Below, one piece after another: positions 43,564 to 53,440 of a stretch of DNA of 64,000 nucleotides (positions are counted from its first letter, which is position 1; each line of letters begins with the position of its first letter). This stretch comes from Clostridium uliginosum (GTDB lineage Bacteria > Bacillota > Clostridia > Clostridiales > Clostridiaceae): contig NZ_FOMG01000004.1 in NCBI RefSeq assembly GCF_900112485.1, forward strand, positions 145,236-209,235, read 5' to 3'. Made by a program: the position numbers and the translations under genes. A model generated the notes under the pieces. The model saw nothing but the letters and a program-made list of their open reading frames with translations, had not been told where the DNA came from and ran no database searches.

Positions 43564-44409
43564 TTATATTAAACTTTCTATTAAAGAATTATCTATACTT
43601 ATATTTTTTATGTTATCACTATTATTTCCCTTATGTTTTTTTATTATTATTTCTCCACTTTTACATTGGCTACAATATGAAAGCTCTACCTTAAAATATA
43701 CATCACTATCGGATTTTTTCTTCTTAGTATTACCTAGTTCTTTTAAATCTAATGCATAATAATTTATATCTTCAAGCTTATTCATAACAGTATCATACTC
43801 TAATGGTGAAAAATTAAATAAGTGTTTTACAGTATGGTATCTTCTACATTTATCACAATATTTTAAATTAGATAAATTTATTACAAAATAAAATATTGCA
43901 AATATTATCATAAATATAATTTGTAAAAAATAAACTATATAATTTATTTGACCACTTGTTTTAACCTCTGCTGTTGTACCACTCTTAAATTTGATTGTAG
44001 AGTCTAAATTATCCAATAAGTACTTTTGATAATTTATAAAATTCATTTTAACTTCTGTACCATCATTATTAGTATAGATAAATTCACTAATAGGTGTTCC
44101 TTCAAACGTTCTACTAGTTGTATAATCATCTGATAAATATGTTGTACGATACTCCATATAATTTATTCCTAAAAATGTGATAATAGCTACTGATGCTACA
44201 ATTAAGCAATGCCATTTCTTAAATTTTTTATTGCTTTTATTGAACGCTTTTGAACATGCCCACCCTAAAAACATACCTATTAATATTGATCCTGCAGGTA
44301 TTACAACCCAAAAATTTAAATTTAAGATTGAAAAGTCTATAAAAGCAGTTGCAATATATTCTGTCGTTATAACAGACATTATGGATAAAATAATTAAAAA
44401 TATATACAT
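43564..44409 (-). CDS. Membrane protein with C-terminal zinc-ribbon-like domain
   Basis: A 281-residue protein: three membrane helices in the first 100 residues, an outside segment (about 95-165), a fourth helix (about 170-190) and a cytoplasmic domain with two CxxC pairs (YCDKCRRYH and SYCSQCKSG) that probably bind zinc. No family recognised. ATG 44409 is chosen for AAGGGGG about 8 bases upstream; an in-frame TTG at 44430 lies before that site. Single gene with its own terminator. Confidence 0.7.
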   Translation of the reverse strand: MYIFLIILSIMSVITTEYIATAFIDFSILNLNFWVVIPAGSILIGMFLGWACSKAFNKSNKKFKKWHCLIVASVAIITFLGINYMEYRTTYLSDDYTTSRTFEGTPISEFIYTNNDGTEVKMNFINYQKYLLDNLDSTIKFKSGTTAEVKTSGQINYIVYFLQIIFMIIFAIFYFVINLSNLKYCDKCRRYHTVKHLFNFSPLEYDTVMNKLEDINYYALDLKELGNTKKKKSDSDVYFKVELSYCSQCKSGEIIIKKHKGNNSDNIKNISIDNSLIESLI

Positions 44410-44538
44410 TATGATTCCCCCTTTTCGCAAGTAACATTATAGCATATTTAGAATAACATTTCTAAAAAGGGAAAATATATGTCTTTTAAGTTTATACTTT
44501 TTAAATTCTTCAAAATTAAAAACAACTGTTTTTAATTT

Positions 44539-44667
44539 TGGCTATGTTTTAAAACCGTGTTGATATTGTTACATATTGTTCAGTGGGCTAAAGAATTAAA
44601 CTTAAGAACATCTAATGCCCACTTAACAAAAATGTAACAATATCAACACTATTCTAAAACATAGCCT
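44539..44667. repeat. Family B MITE-like element
   Basis: A 129-base near-perfect palindrome: GGCTATGTTTTAAAACCGTG, TTGATATTGTTACATATTG ... AAAATGTAACAATATCAACA, CTATTCTAAAACATAGCC. The central part (TGGGCTAAAGAATT) also matches the long copy at 21737. Confidence 0.9.
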
Positions 44668-44704
44668 TAAAATTTTATTTACATTTTTATTTAAATGCTT
44701 TTCA

Positions 44705-44749
44705 TAAAAAATAAAGAATGTATAGTTTGTTTATTCAACTACACATTCT
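44705..44749 (-). terminator. Probable terminator of the DUF4179-like gene
   Basis: Stem GAATGTATAGTT/AACTACACATTC with one G-U pair and a TTTATTTTTT run on the minus strand; it is 139 bases after the stop. Confidence 0.6.
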
Positions 44750-44887
44750 CTTGTAAACTTTCCATATATATTATTAAAAAATAGATGCTAACATCTGCAC
44801 GCTCCAGGATAACGCTTTCTAAGTTTCAGATGAATACAAAAACTCTATTTATATTACAATATCAGAATTTACTTAAAAGTATTCTAA

Positions 44888-46183
44888 TTATCTAGATACT
44901 TGTATTGCATCCCCTATTTTATATCTATCTATTTTACTTATCATGCTTTCAAAATCTATCTCTAATACTTTATCTTTTTCTACGTTATTTAATTCCACAA
45001 CATATCCAAGATCGTCACTTGAATCTTTATAGAAGCTCATATGGCGACTACTATCATATATATTGTTATATCCTAACTTATCCTCACCGATATTATAATA
45101 CGCAAACATATTACTTGCCATTAATAAACTTTCTTTTTCTGAATTTCCCTTGCAATATACTTTTACTGTATTATCATTTCTTTCTATATTGTATATTTCA
45201 CCCTTACTTCCATCAGAAAATTTAAATACTTTTATATAATTTACGTTATTAGTTGTTTCCTTATTGACATTTCGTTTTTCATTATATCCATTTTTTTGAT
45301 TATCTTCATATATTTTGTTTGCTTCATCAGAAGACATATCACAAACTACTGGTATAATACTTATATCTTTTGCATCTTTAATTCTTTCATAAGTTGCTGC
45401 TTCTGCTTCATAAATTCCGGTTATTAGTCTATCATTTCCTCCATTTCCTGAAGAATGGCTCCCAGCAGCTCTTGTTTTATACATTCTATCTCCAATTTTT
45501 AATATCATTGAAGAATATCGAGATTCTGCTGGATCATTCTCTCTTTCAGAATAATCTCTACGATATCCACTATATACAATTCTAGTTCCCCAAATATCAG
45601 ACTGTAATTTATTTAATGTAAAATCAAACTCTGGTATTTTAGCAGATACTTCTTTTTCCATTGTATTTTTAAATGATTCTGAAAAATCTACATTTGCATC
45701 TATCCCTACATTAACTTTGTAAGTTGGAAATACTACATCTACTCTCAATTCCCCTTTTTCTGGGTATTCCTCTTCATCGCTATCTTCATCTATAGTTATT
45801 AATAGTGTATTGTCATTTATATACTCACTTGATTTACCTCCACCATTACAACAATTTTCTCCAAATGTTACTTGCACTATTGAATTTTCATATTTTTCTT
45901 TATCAAAAGGTTTTTCACTTTCAACTTTAACTATTACTTTTAATTTATGCTTTGTTGCTGTAACCTTATCTAGGGTTACTTTAAATCCATTTTGCACTAC
46001 AGTTTTATTTATATTTATTGAATAATATTTACAATCAGTAAAATTTGCACCTTCACAATATACAGAATTAGCCTGTACATTATCATTAGCTGAAACTGGA
46101 ATTTCTAGGACACCTATGGTTAACATAAAACCCATAATTCCAAGTACTGGACCTAACATTTTACTTATCTTTTTATTTACCAT
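44888..46183 (-). CDS. Secreted DUF4179-like protein
   Basis: A 431-residue exported protein: a signal peptide (about 1-32, ending in VSA) and extracellular beta-rich domains. The segment YYSININKTVVQNGFKVTLD with VTATKHKLKVIVKV resembles the DUF4179 domain of Firmicute surface and anti-sigma-related proteins, and a DUF5643-like part follows. No membrane anchor or sorting motif is seen after the signal. It has a strong AAGGGGGAG site. Single gene, function unknown. Confidence 0.75.
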   Translation of the reverse strand: MVNKKISKMLGPVLGIMGFMLTIGVLEIPVSANDNVQANSVYCEGANFTDCKYYSININKTVVQNGFKVTLDKVTATKHKLKVIVKVESEKPFDKEKYENSIVQVTFGENCCNGGGKSSEYINDNTLLITIDEDSDEEEYPEKGELRVDVVFPTYKVNVGIDANVDFSESFKNTMEKEVSAKIPEFDFTLNKLQSDIWGTRIVYSGYRRDYSERENDPAESRYSSMILKIGDRMYKTRAAGSHSSGNGGNDRLITGIYEAEAATYERIKDAKDISIIPVVCDMSSDEANKIYEDNQKNGYNEKRNVNKETTNNVNYIKVFKFSDGSKGEIYNIERNDNTVKVYCKGNSEKESLLMASNMFAYYNIGEDKLGYNNIYDSSRHMSFYKDSSDDLGYVVELNNVEKDKVLEIDFESMISKIDRYKIGDAIQVSR

Positions 46184-46304
46184 TAAACTCTCTCCCCCTT
46201 ATAGATAGATAGTTAGTTAATTTATTTATCTTATCCCCATTATATATTTTACCATTTGCTATACATTATTACAAATAAATCCCAATTTATGTTTTTCTGC
46301 AGAT

Positions 46305-46378
46305 TTAGGCCTATTTAAAAAAATAACGAGTGAATATGATAGTATCTTTGACTTGTTATTTTCTTTCATATGTCTTAT
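46305..46378 (-). repeat. Family A element, short copy
   Basis: TTAGGCCTATTTAAAAAAAT and TTGTTATTTTCTTTCATATG, then TCTTA, with only about 25 bases of interior. Confidence 0.75.
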
Positions 46379-46487
46379 AATTTATAAATTCTGCATCAAT
46401 AATGGTGTACTTTCTTCCATAAACTATTAAAATTTTATGTTCTGTTTTAAAAGTACTTTTCTAAAATCTAAAATCTAAATAGCAAAT

Positions 46488-46516
46488 TTTGCATTTTAAC
46501 TTAGAACATATATAAT
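46488..46516 (+). promoter_or_regulatory. Promoter of the histidinol-phosphatase gene
   Basis: TTTGCA (46488-46493), a 17-base spacer and a perfect TATAAT (46511-46516), 48 bases before the start codon. Confidence 0.55.
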
Positions 46517-46563
46517 AGTATAAGTGTACTAGCACCAATTGTATTTAGAAAGGATTACTTATT

Positions 46564-47352
46564 ATGAGATACTTAAGTGATTACCACATACATTCAACTT
46601 ATTCTTTTGATGGTAAACAAACCATTGAAGAAATTATAATTAAAGCTATTTCTATGAAGTTAAATGAAATATGCTTAACAGAACATATAAGCTTTAACCG
46701 TGAGGATAACATTTATAATTCTTTTGATTTTAAGGATTATGAAAATGAAATACAAATACTTTCTAAGAGGTATTCCGGACAAATCAATATAAAACAAGGT
46801 ATAGAGATTGGAGAATATCATCTTTACAAAAATGATTTTGATAAGTATTTTAAAGAACATAATTTAGACTTTATCATAGGCTCAATACATAATCTTAATG
46901 GAAAAGGCTTAAGAAAAAATATTGCTGAAAACGGCATTACATATACATATGAAACTTACTTTAAGGAAATTTTGTATTTTGTACAAATGGGTGATTTTGA
47001 TATACTTGGACATCTTGATATTGTTCAACGTTATGCTTTTAAAACTGGTGGAGTATATAATTTTGAGGATTATAAAGATTACATATATGATATTTTAAAA
47101 ATTATAATTTCTAGAGGAAAAGGCATTGAAGTAAACACTTCTGGCTTATCAAATAATTTACTTTTTCCCAAATTAGAAATATTACATATGTATAAGGATT
47201 TAAATGGTGAAATTTTAACTGTAGGTTCTGATGCTCATACTACTAATAGAGTTGGTGAAAAAGTAAATTATGTATATGATATTTTAAAGGACATTGGCTT
47301 TAAACATATATTTACTTATAATAATAGGAAAATACAAGAACACTCTTTATAA
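46564..47352 (+). CDS. Histidinol-phosphatase, PHP family (HisJ/HisK-like)
   Basis: A 262-residue PHP-domain hydrolase: DYHIHSTYSFDGK, TEHISF, GIEIGEY, GSIHNL, GHLDIVQRY and GSDAHTTNRVGE give the full set of metal-binding His/Asp/Glu residues. Proteins of this length with these motifs dephosphorylate L-histidinol phosphate in histidine synthesis; a related phosphatase role cannot be excluded because no other his gene is near. AAAGGA lies 9 bases before the ATG. Confidence 0.85.
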   Translation: MRYLSDYHIHSTYSFDGKQTIEEIIIKAISMKLNEICLTEHISFNREDNIYNSFDFKDYENEIQILSKRYSGQINIKQGIEIGEYHLYKNDFDKYFKEHNLDFIIGSIHNLNGKGLRKNIAENGITYTYETYFKEILYFVQMGDFDILGHLDIVQRYAFKTGGVYNFEDYKDYIYDILKIIISRGKGIEVNTSGLSNNLLFPKLEILHMYKDLNGEILTVGSDAHTTNRVGEKVNYVYDILKDIGFKHIFTYNNRKIQEHSL

Positions 47353-47475
47353 AAAATATATATAAGAATATTTAGAAATAATAAGGCAACAAAATTTAAA
47401 AGATGTAAATAATTATAAAATGGTTTATTATAAATATAATCTATGTTATTGTATACTTTGATTTTATTATAATAA

Positions 47476-48105
47476 ATGCTAAGGGAAGTGATTACTGTAA
47501 AAATACGAAATAAAATTCCTACACATAATGAAGAAAAAAATGCTCTGTTATTAAAGGATGGTTGGATTTTAATAAAGGAACCTAAAAATATCATCATGTC
47601 AATTATATTTTCAATTCCACTTATGATTATCTTAGGTTTAATATCTGTATGTATAATAAATTTGTTTTCTCCAATTACTTTAGAAAATTTTGGAATTAAT
47701 CTTAACAATATTTCTATAACAATTAATATTGTAGATATAATCATTTTTATTATATTTATTTATATTCATGAACTTATTCATTTGATTTTTATACCAAACT
47801 TTTTAAATTCCGATAATACATTTTTAGGACTAACATGGTTTGGAGGTTATGCATATACAGAAGAAATCATAACAAAGAAGATATATATACTTATTGCAGT
47901 TATGCCTTTTCTATTAATTTCAGTAATAAGTATTTTAATTTTGGGACCAATGGGTTATTTAACTCCTATAATAAAGTTTATTTGTATATTTAATGCAGTT
48001 GGAAGTTCAGTTGATTTTTTTAATATTTTATTAGTTTCTATACAAGTACCTAATAAAAGTAAAATTGTTATGAATGGTCAGTTATCCTATTATAAAACCA
48101 ATTGA
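47476..48105 (+). CDS. DUF3267-like membrane metalloprotease
   Basis: A protein of about 209 residues with four to five membrane helices and an HELIH zinc motif (IYIHELIHLIF) within the second hydrophobic region, followed by GLTWFGGYAYTEE and a later NAVGSSVDFFN segment, as in DUF3267 intramembrane proteases. The start is uncertain: ATG 47476 lacks a ribosome site, while AAGGGAAG lies just inside it. Target unknown. Single gene. Confidence 0.75.
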   Translation: MLREVITVKIRNKIPTHNEEKNALLLKDGWILIKEPKNIIMSIIFSIPLMIILGLISVCIINLFSPITLENFGINLNNISITINIVDIIIFIIFIYIHELIHLIFIPNFLNSDNTFLGLTWFGGYAYTEEIITKKIYILIAVMPFLLISVISILILGPMGYLTPIIKFICIFNAVGSSVDFFNILLVSIQVPNKSKIVMNGQLSYYKTN

Positions 48106-48279
48106 TATGTGTTCCAATGAATGATTAAACTTAAAAACAGATACATACATAATTATTATCAAAAAAATTAATAAAAAATAAAATTTTAGATGTAAGCCTA
48201 AAAGAAATGAAAACTTTAAATATGTTTCTTGAAATATCTAAGGAAAAAATAACTTTAATTTTAGAATAAAATATCCAAA

Positions 48280-48322
48280 AAAAATTCAGATGAAATTTCT
48301 TAATATTCTCATCTGAATTTTT
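48280..48322. terminator. Bidirectional terminator
   Basis: Stem AAATTCAGATGA/TCATCTGAATTT (48282-48293 with 48309-48320) with A/T-runs on both sides, between the convergent DUF3267 and cytochrome b5-like genes. Confidence 0.85.
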
Positions 48323-48339
48323 TATGTTTTAATTGTATT

Positions 48340-48639
48340 TCATAATTGTTCTCTAAGTATCCCAACCTTAGGTAACTTACTAAGAATTTTATTCATCTCA
48401 TGACAAGAGCGAAACTGCTTTGTTAAGTCTTTGCCGGCTTTAAGACCAAAGTGTGTTCCTCCACCCCAAATTGCTTTTTTACTTAAATCATAAACTATAC
48501 CTTCTATTGCTACATAAGCAGGTTTTCCAGCACTTCCATCATACTGTGATAATTCTTTTAATGTAAACTCTTTGGGTTGCCTACAATAATTATCTCCTAT
48601 AAGTTCTCTAATAGTTTTAACATCAAAATAAATAGACAT
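48340..48639 (-). CDS. Cytochrome b5-like heme/steroid-binding domain protein
   Basis: A 99-residue protein: KEFTLKELSQYDGSAGKPAY, then VAIEGIVYDLSKKAIWGGGT and H-containing THFGLKAGKDLT, the cytochrome b5/MAPR-type fold. Single-domain clostridial versions may bind heme or another hydrophobic ligand; the usual second axial His is not obvious, as is common in MAPR-type proteins. It is a short soluble protein transcribed alone. Confidence 0.85.
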   Translation of the reverse strand: MSIYFDVKTIRELIGDNYCRQPKEFTLKELSQYDGSAGKPAYVAIEGIVYDLSKKAIWGGGTHFGLKAGKDLTKQFRSCHEMNKILSKLPKVGILREQL

Positions 48640-48863
48640 ATATTCCTCTCAAATATTTATATCCTTAAAGTTTATGAATTACATTGGTATAATATTATTT
48701 TTAAATTTAGTTATGTTTTAAAATACTGTGGATATTTTAGTATAAAAGCGAACTGGCATTGGAATTTGCTTTTGAACTTACTCGGCAAATTCATATGAGT
48801 CAAGTTTTCTATTTAATTTCTGTTCATGAACTTTATAGTAAAATATCAATATTTACTTAAAAT

Positions 48864-49865
48864 TTAATTTTTATCTAAAATTCTTCCAATGTATTTCATA
48901 TTTGAAGTTGAAAGTCGAGAAATTTTAACAACATCGCCAGTATGCGGTGCATGGATATACATATCATTTCCTATATACATTCCTACATGTGTTGAGTTAG
49001 AATCTTTGTTAAATACTAAATCTCCTGGTTTAATTTCTGCTATACTAATAGGCTTTGCAAAACTTTGTTGATCTTGTGATACTCTTGGTATATCTATATT
49101 TTGAGATTTAAACACATATTGCAAAAGTCCAGAGCAATCAAATCCATCTGGAGTCACTCCACCCCACAAATAATGAACGCCTAAGTATTTCTGTGTTTCT
49201 TTTATTAATGCCCTAGCTTCATCTGAAATATCAGTAGGTAATGTTATTGGAATAATACTGCTTGTACCATCACTTAATAATTCACTGTTTTCTTTTACAT
49301 ATTCTAATAATTGTTGTTTTTGATCTTCTAATTCCTTGATTTCTTTTTCAATTGATTCTTTATCTTTTTGTAATTCTTCATTTTCTTTTTCTATATTCTT
49401 TTTTATATCAGTAAGTTTTTCTTCTGATTGCTTTGCTTCTGAAACAAGCTTTTTATCGCTTTTACATATTTGAGAAATTAATTGAACCTTTTCTGCTGCT
49501 TCTACAAGATTGCCCGAAGAAAATAATGCATCTAAGTATTGCATTGGTGTTGTTTCAAATCCACCATCCATGTGTACTTTTCTTAATCTTTCTGCTAACA
49601 AGTTATCTTTTTCTTCTAAATTTGTTTGAGCTTTTGTCAATTCCTCTTCATTTTCTTTTATATCATTTTCTTTTTCAAGAATTTGTTCTTTGTACTTATT
49701 TAGCTTGTCCATATTGTATTCAATTTTACTATCATATTCTTGTACATTTTGTACAACTTGTTCAAGTGATAACTCATTAGGTGCTGCAAATGCTGGAAAC
49801 GTATTACTTGTAATTATTAAAAATAATACAGTTGCTAACATGGTATATATAAATTTATTTTTCAT
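48864..49865 (-). CDS. Secreted NlpC/P60 peptidoglycan endopeptidase with coiled coil
   Basis: A 333-residue exported protein: signal peptide (1-27, FPAFA-A), a coiled-coil domain (about 30-205) as in CwlO/PcsB-type hydrolases, and an NlpC/P60 domain (about 220-333) with catalytic Cys in DGFDCSGLLQ, His in STHVGMYIG and a third polar residue in IHAPHTGD. It would cut D-gamma-glutamyl-diamino acid bonds in the wall; coiled-coil forms are often controlled by FtsEX, though no ftsEX is here. Single gene. Confidence 0.9.
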   Translation of the reverse strand: MKNKFIYTMLATVLFLIITSNTFPAFAAPNELSLEQVVQNVQEYDSKIEYNMDKLNKYKEQILEKENDIKENEEELTKAQTNLEEKDNLLAERLRKVHMDGGFETTPMQYLDALFSSGNLVEAAEKVQLISQICKSDKKLVSEAKQSEEKLTDIKKNIEKENEELQKDKESIEKEIKELEDQKQQLLEYVKENSELLSDGTSSIIPITLPTDISDEARALIKETQKYLGVHYLWGGVTPDGFDCSGLLQYVFKSQNIDIPRVSQDQQSFAKPISIAEIKPGDLVFNKDSNSTHVGMYIGNDMYIHAPHTGDVVKISRLSTSNMKYIGRILDKN

Positions 49866-50467
49866 TATATTCTCCTTTAGTCATTTATTGACTGTTCTAA
49901 ACGTAATATCCATCATATTAAACATATAACTCAAAATAAACTAGAGTATACTAACTTGTAATCTTTTGAATATGTCTTATATGTATAATTACAAAGAGTA
50001 TATTCATAATACTTATTTTATAATTATATTTTAGCTATCACCTCTCTAAATTTCTTATTAAAACTATTTATATTATAATACAAATCTATGTATTATTTTA
50101 TACAACTTTATTAATAATTTATTAATAATGGAAAAAAAAATTCTTTGAAGTGTTTTTTATTACAAATATTTCCTATTTATAATCGGTTTCATGTACTAAA
50201 AGCAAATATAACTCTATATAAATAACACTCAAACAATAATTAAAATGGTGGACTGTGCTTATATGTGCCTAAGATTAATCATGGTTAAAGTAATTTGATA
50301 AATGTACGAGTATAAAAGGTATTGTTTACTCCTATTTTGTTATTATTAATGTTTTTACATAACGGATTAAAATATAAACACTAAATTAAAAAAGGTTATA
50401 AACATTAATGCACTCAAAATTTTGTGAACAAATAATAATATACTGTAAAAGAAAGGTGATATAAAAA
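49866..50467. other. Intergenic region with family A fragment
   Basis: A right-half family A fragment lies at 49927-49981 (CAAAATAAACTAGAGTATAC to GAATATGTCTTA), and a further end fragment TATGTGCCTA near 50261. No gene is seen. The ribosome site AAAGGTGAT of the following gene is at 50453-50461. Confidence 0.6.
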
Positions 50468-50833
50468 ATGAATTCAAAATGCAGTAAATGTGGATGTGAA
50501 GTAACTGGAAGTTTTTGCGAAAACTGTGGTGAACCCATTCCAACTTTTAGAAATGACTATACTCAAAAAATCACCCAAGCATTAGATAATCCGAAATATG
50601 GAAATATGTGGATTAGTGGATTGAAATTAATTGCTAAAGTAGAATTTGCAATAATTACTATTGCTAGTTTCATTTTAGGATTTATTGAAATGACACAAAG
50701 GGGGGGTAGTTTTTTAATAGGATTGCTTATAATTGCTTTAGGACTTGCCCTTGCTTTTATTTCCGTTGCTGTAATGATGGTATTCTTAAATATGGCCCAA
50801 GATATATCTGAAATAAATTCAAAATTGAAATAA
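50468..50833 (+). CDS. Zinc-ribbon two-helix membrane protein
   Basis: A 121-residue protein: an N-terminal zinc ribbon (CSKCG...CENCG, two CxxC knuckles in the first 22 residues), a polar segment and two membrane helices (about 58-75 and 82-108). It faces a cluster of three larger zinc-ribbon membrane proteins on the other strand, so a related membrane-sensing role is possible. Start after AAAGGTGAT. Confidence 0.75.
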   Translation: MNSKCSKCGCEVTGSFCENCGEPIPTFRNDYTQKITQALDNPKYGNMWISGLKLIAKVEFAIITIASFILGFIEMTQRGGSFLIGLLIIALGLALAFISVAVMMVFLNMAQDISEINSKLK

Positions 50834-50858
50834 ATAGATATAAGAATTTAAAACATAA

Positions 50859-50896
50859 AGGTTCTGTTTTAATATCAACACGGTTTTAAAACAGAA
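50859..50896. repeat. Family B element, minimal copy
   Basis: GGTTCTGTTTTAATATCAAC and ACGGTTTTAAAACAGAAC: two ends joined. It directly abuts a family A copy. Confidence 0.7.
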
Positions 50897-50898
50897 CA

Positions 50899-50971
50899 AA
50901 TAAAAAATAACAGACCAGTATGCTTGTCTATTTTGCATCTTTGGGCTGTTATTTTCTTTCATGTGCCTTAA
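50899..50971 (-). repeat. Family A element, short copy providing a stop codon
   Basis: AAATAAAAAATAACAGACCA to GTTATTTTCTTTCATGTGCC, then TTA. The TTA at 50968-50970 is, on the minus strand, the TAA stop of the amidase gene. The left end appears truncated by the family B copy. Confidence 0.8.
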
Positions 50972-51807
50972 TTTGTTTTTAAAGCCTCTAAGATTCCATT
51001 TGCTAAACCTTGAGCCAATTTGTTTTGATAATTATCATCATTTAATAGTTGATCTTCTGTTGAATTCGACATAAATCCCATTTCTGTAAGTACTACCGGA
51101 ACTTTAGACCAATTAAAGCCTGTTAAGTCATTTCTTTCAACAACACCTCTATTAGTCATTCCTGTTGCATCTACCAAACAATTTAGTATAGTTTGTCCAT
51201 ATTGTTTACTTACATTGCTTATGTCTTTAGCATATCCTATTGGCGCTGGTGTTAGCATAGATGTTCCATGAGCACTTTGATTTTCTGCTGAATCACAATG
51301 TATTCTTATTTCTAAATCAGCATTATTCTTATTTCCAACTTCTGCTCTTTCTATATTTCCTGGACTTTCGATATCTTGTGTTTTTGTCATTATGACTGTA
51401 ACATTATTTTGTTCTAATAAATTCTTTAATTTTACTGCTACATTCATAGCTACAACATATTCAGGAACATTTGTAGAAACCCCTTGTGCTCCACCTGGAT
51501 CTTTTATTTTCATAATATTCGAGTCTGGAGATTGCTGTTCCTTTTCTCTATTTCCATTAGAAGAATGTCCTGGATCTATAACTACTATTTTTTTATTAAC
51601 AGTAGTAGATATTTCCTCCTGTTTAGATGTAACATCTTGACTCTTACTTTCTTCAATTGTACTTTCTTCTACTTTTTGATTTTCATTAACTTCTTCTTGT
51701 GCATTATTTATTTCACTTTTCACTGATTCTTCTTTAATATTAGAAAAGCATCCTGATAAAGATATTAAAATCATTAAGGATAAAAACCATGGTAAAAATT
51801 TCTTCAT
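50968..51807 (-). CDS. N-acetylmuramoyl-L-alanine amidase lipoprotein (Amidase_3)
   Basis: A 279-residue lipoprotein: signal with lipobox LSGC (Cys at about 20), a Glu/Ser/Lys-rich linker, and an Amidase_3 domain (about 72-277) with zinc ligands in IDPGHSS, the Glu of SPGNIERAE-type position, H in IRIHCDSAEN and the catalytic Glu in VLTEMGFMSN. It cleaves the amide between MurNAc and the stem peptide. Its ATG directly follows the TAA of the zinc-ribbon/YARHG gene (TAAATG), so the two are co-translated. The stop codon lies in a family A repeat end. Confidence 0.92.
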   Translation of the reverse strand: MKKFLPWFLSLMILISLSGCFSNIKEESVKSEINNAQEEVNENQKVEESTIEESKSQDVTSKQEEISTTVNKKIVVIDPGHSSNGNREKEQQSPDSNIMKIKDPGGAQGVSTNVPEYVVAMNVAVKLKNLLEQNNVTVIMTKTQDIESPGNIERAEVGNKNNADLEIRIHCDSAENQSAHGTSMLTPAPIGYAKDISNVSKQYGQTILNCLVDATGMTNRGVVERNDLTGFNWSKVPVVLTEMGFMSNSTEDQLLNDDNYQNKLAQGLANGILEALKTN

Positions 51808-53403
51808 TTATTTTTTCTCCAATTCTTGTATCATCGCATAATTGGCTTTCTCATATTGATTAAAACTAGAATCACTTCCATCATAACTAGAGTTAGGAAC
51901 ATACCAACTCTTTGCTGTAAAGTAATTTTTAAATTGTTCTTCATTAAATACATATCCATGACGAGCAAAGATTTCATTTCTAGCAAGTGCAAGATCATCT
52001 TTGCTTAAAGCTTTCAAATCATCTTTAGTAAGATATGCTTTATCACTATCTTTTAATATATAATCACCTGAATTTGTATTGGTAGTCTTACTACTATCGG
52101 TTTTTCCTTTAGTTACAGTTACCTCCGTTGGAGTTCTAGCATCTTCATAAACTTTGTACCATTTAGAAGTAGCTTTTTGGGATGAGGATACAAAACTTGT
52201 GCTTTTTGAAAGAATTTCATATATTCCATCATTATCTACATCCTCTGGCTTAGTGTAATTATTCCCCGATATTGTCCCCTTTAATCCTAACGTATTATTA
52301 CCTACTCCAAATACGCAGGTAGCAAAACTATTTGTAGCACTTTCGTAATTTATAAATACTCCTTTTTTATCAGTATCATAATTATATACTCCCTGTATCT
52401 TTCCATTAAAAGCATTATTAACAGTTTTATTATCCACTAATTTATATTTACCATCTTTGACTTTATATAAATTTAATTTAATTTCTGAGTTGTAAGAATG
52501 TGAGTTTATACTTTTCAACTCTATTATTTCATCAAAAGAATCGTCATCAAAATTATCAAAGTATAATTTATCATTTTCCATAAGTAAATTTTTTGAGCTT
52601 CTTAAAGGATTACCTGTTATCTTTGAAATAACATTCAACATTACATCTTCGTAATGTTTATTAGATTTAAAATTTCCACCTAATTTATCTATTTCATTAA
52701 ATTCTTTAAGTGCATCTTCATATTTTCCTTCACTACAAAGCTTATCTACTTTCCTATCTTTTATATCGCTTGCTATGCTTTGAAAATCTTTTTGAGATAA
52801 CATGCTTGATATTTCCTGAAGCTTTTGTTCTGCTAAATTTACATCATTTCCCGATATTTCAATAAGTGTATTTTTAAGCAAATCTTTAGTCTCACTTGAT
52901 TCTAAAGCTTTTACAGCCTTAGTTGCATATTCAAGTTTTTCTACTTCACTTACTGCGTTATTGCATTTTACAATATAGTATTGTCCCCTTATTTTATTAA
53001 AGAAAATACCTACTAGTATAAGTACAATTAAAACTACAACTATTAAAATCTTTGGTATAATTCCTGATAAAAATTTTTCACTACTTTTACTTTCGATATT
53101 TTTTTTATTTTTAGAAGTACTGTTAGGTACCTTACGCATCTTTGGCTCATAATATTCGTTGTTCTCTTTTTCACCTTTTATATCATTTTCTAATTTTGAA
53201 ATATCTATAATTTGTGTTTTATCTATTTCGTCCTTTGAAATGTCTATAATTTGTGTTTTATCTATTTCATTCTTTGAAATATTTATAGATTGGGTTTCAT
53301 TTTTCTTATCATTAATATCAGCATTTTGAATTGGATTCCCACATTTATTACAAAACTTTGTATCTTCTGAAATAGAATTACCACATTTAGTACAAAATTT
53401 CAT
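51808..53403 (-). CDS. Zinc-ribbon, single-helix, YARHG-domain protein
   Basis: A 531-residue membrane protein: an N-terminal zinc ribbon (FCTKCG...FCNKCG, 1-25), a cytoplasmic linker with a 13-residue tandem repeat (NEIDKTQIIDISK type), one membrane helix (about 113-133), an extracytoplasmic region of about 300 residues, and a C-terminal YARHG domain (LARNEIFARHGYVFNEEQ...). YARHG domains are extracellular and often accompany peptidoglycan-related proteins. It is directly upstream of, and coupled to, the amidase. Function unknown. Confidence 0.85.
   Translation of the reverse strand: MKFCTKCGNSISEDTKFCNKCGNPIQNADINDKKNETQSINISKNEIDKTQIIDISKDEIDKTQIIDISKLENDIKGEKENNEYYEPKMRKVPNSTSKNKKNIESKSSEKFLSGIIPKILIVVVLIVLILVGIFFNKIRGQYYIVKCNNAVSEVEKLEYATKAVKALESSETKDLLKNTLIEISGNDVNLAEQKLQEISSMLSQKDFQSIASDIKDRKVDKLCSEGKYEDALKEFNEIDKLGGNFKSNKHYEDVMLNVISKITGNPLRSSKNLLMENDKLYFDNFDDDSFDEIIELKSINSHSYNSEIKLNLYKVKDGKYKLVDNKTVNNAFNGKIQGVYNYDTDKKGVFINYESATNSFATCVFGVGNNTLGLKGTISGNNYTKPEDVDNDGIYEILSKSTSFVSSSQKATSKWYKVYEDARTPTEVTVTKGKTDSSKTTNTNSGDYILKDSDKAYLTKDDLKALSKDDLALARNEIFARHGYVFNEEQFKNYFTAKSWYVPNSSYDGSDSSFNQYEKANYAMIQELEKK
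53195..53300. repeat. Tandem repeat of 39 bases within the YARHG gene
   Basis: Two full units (starting 53195 and 53234) and a third diverged unit (from 53273) of TTTGAAATATCTATAATTTG, then TGTTTTATCTATTTC; each encodes a 13-residue block in the cytoplasmic linker. Copy number could vary between strains. Confidence 0.85.
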
Positions 53404-53440
53404 TATTTATTTCCCCCCTTAATTCATGTTTTAAAGAAAT

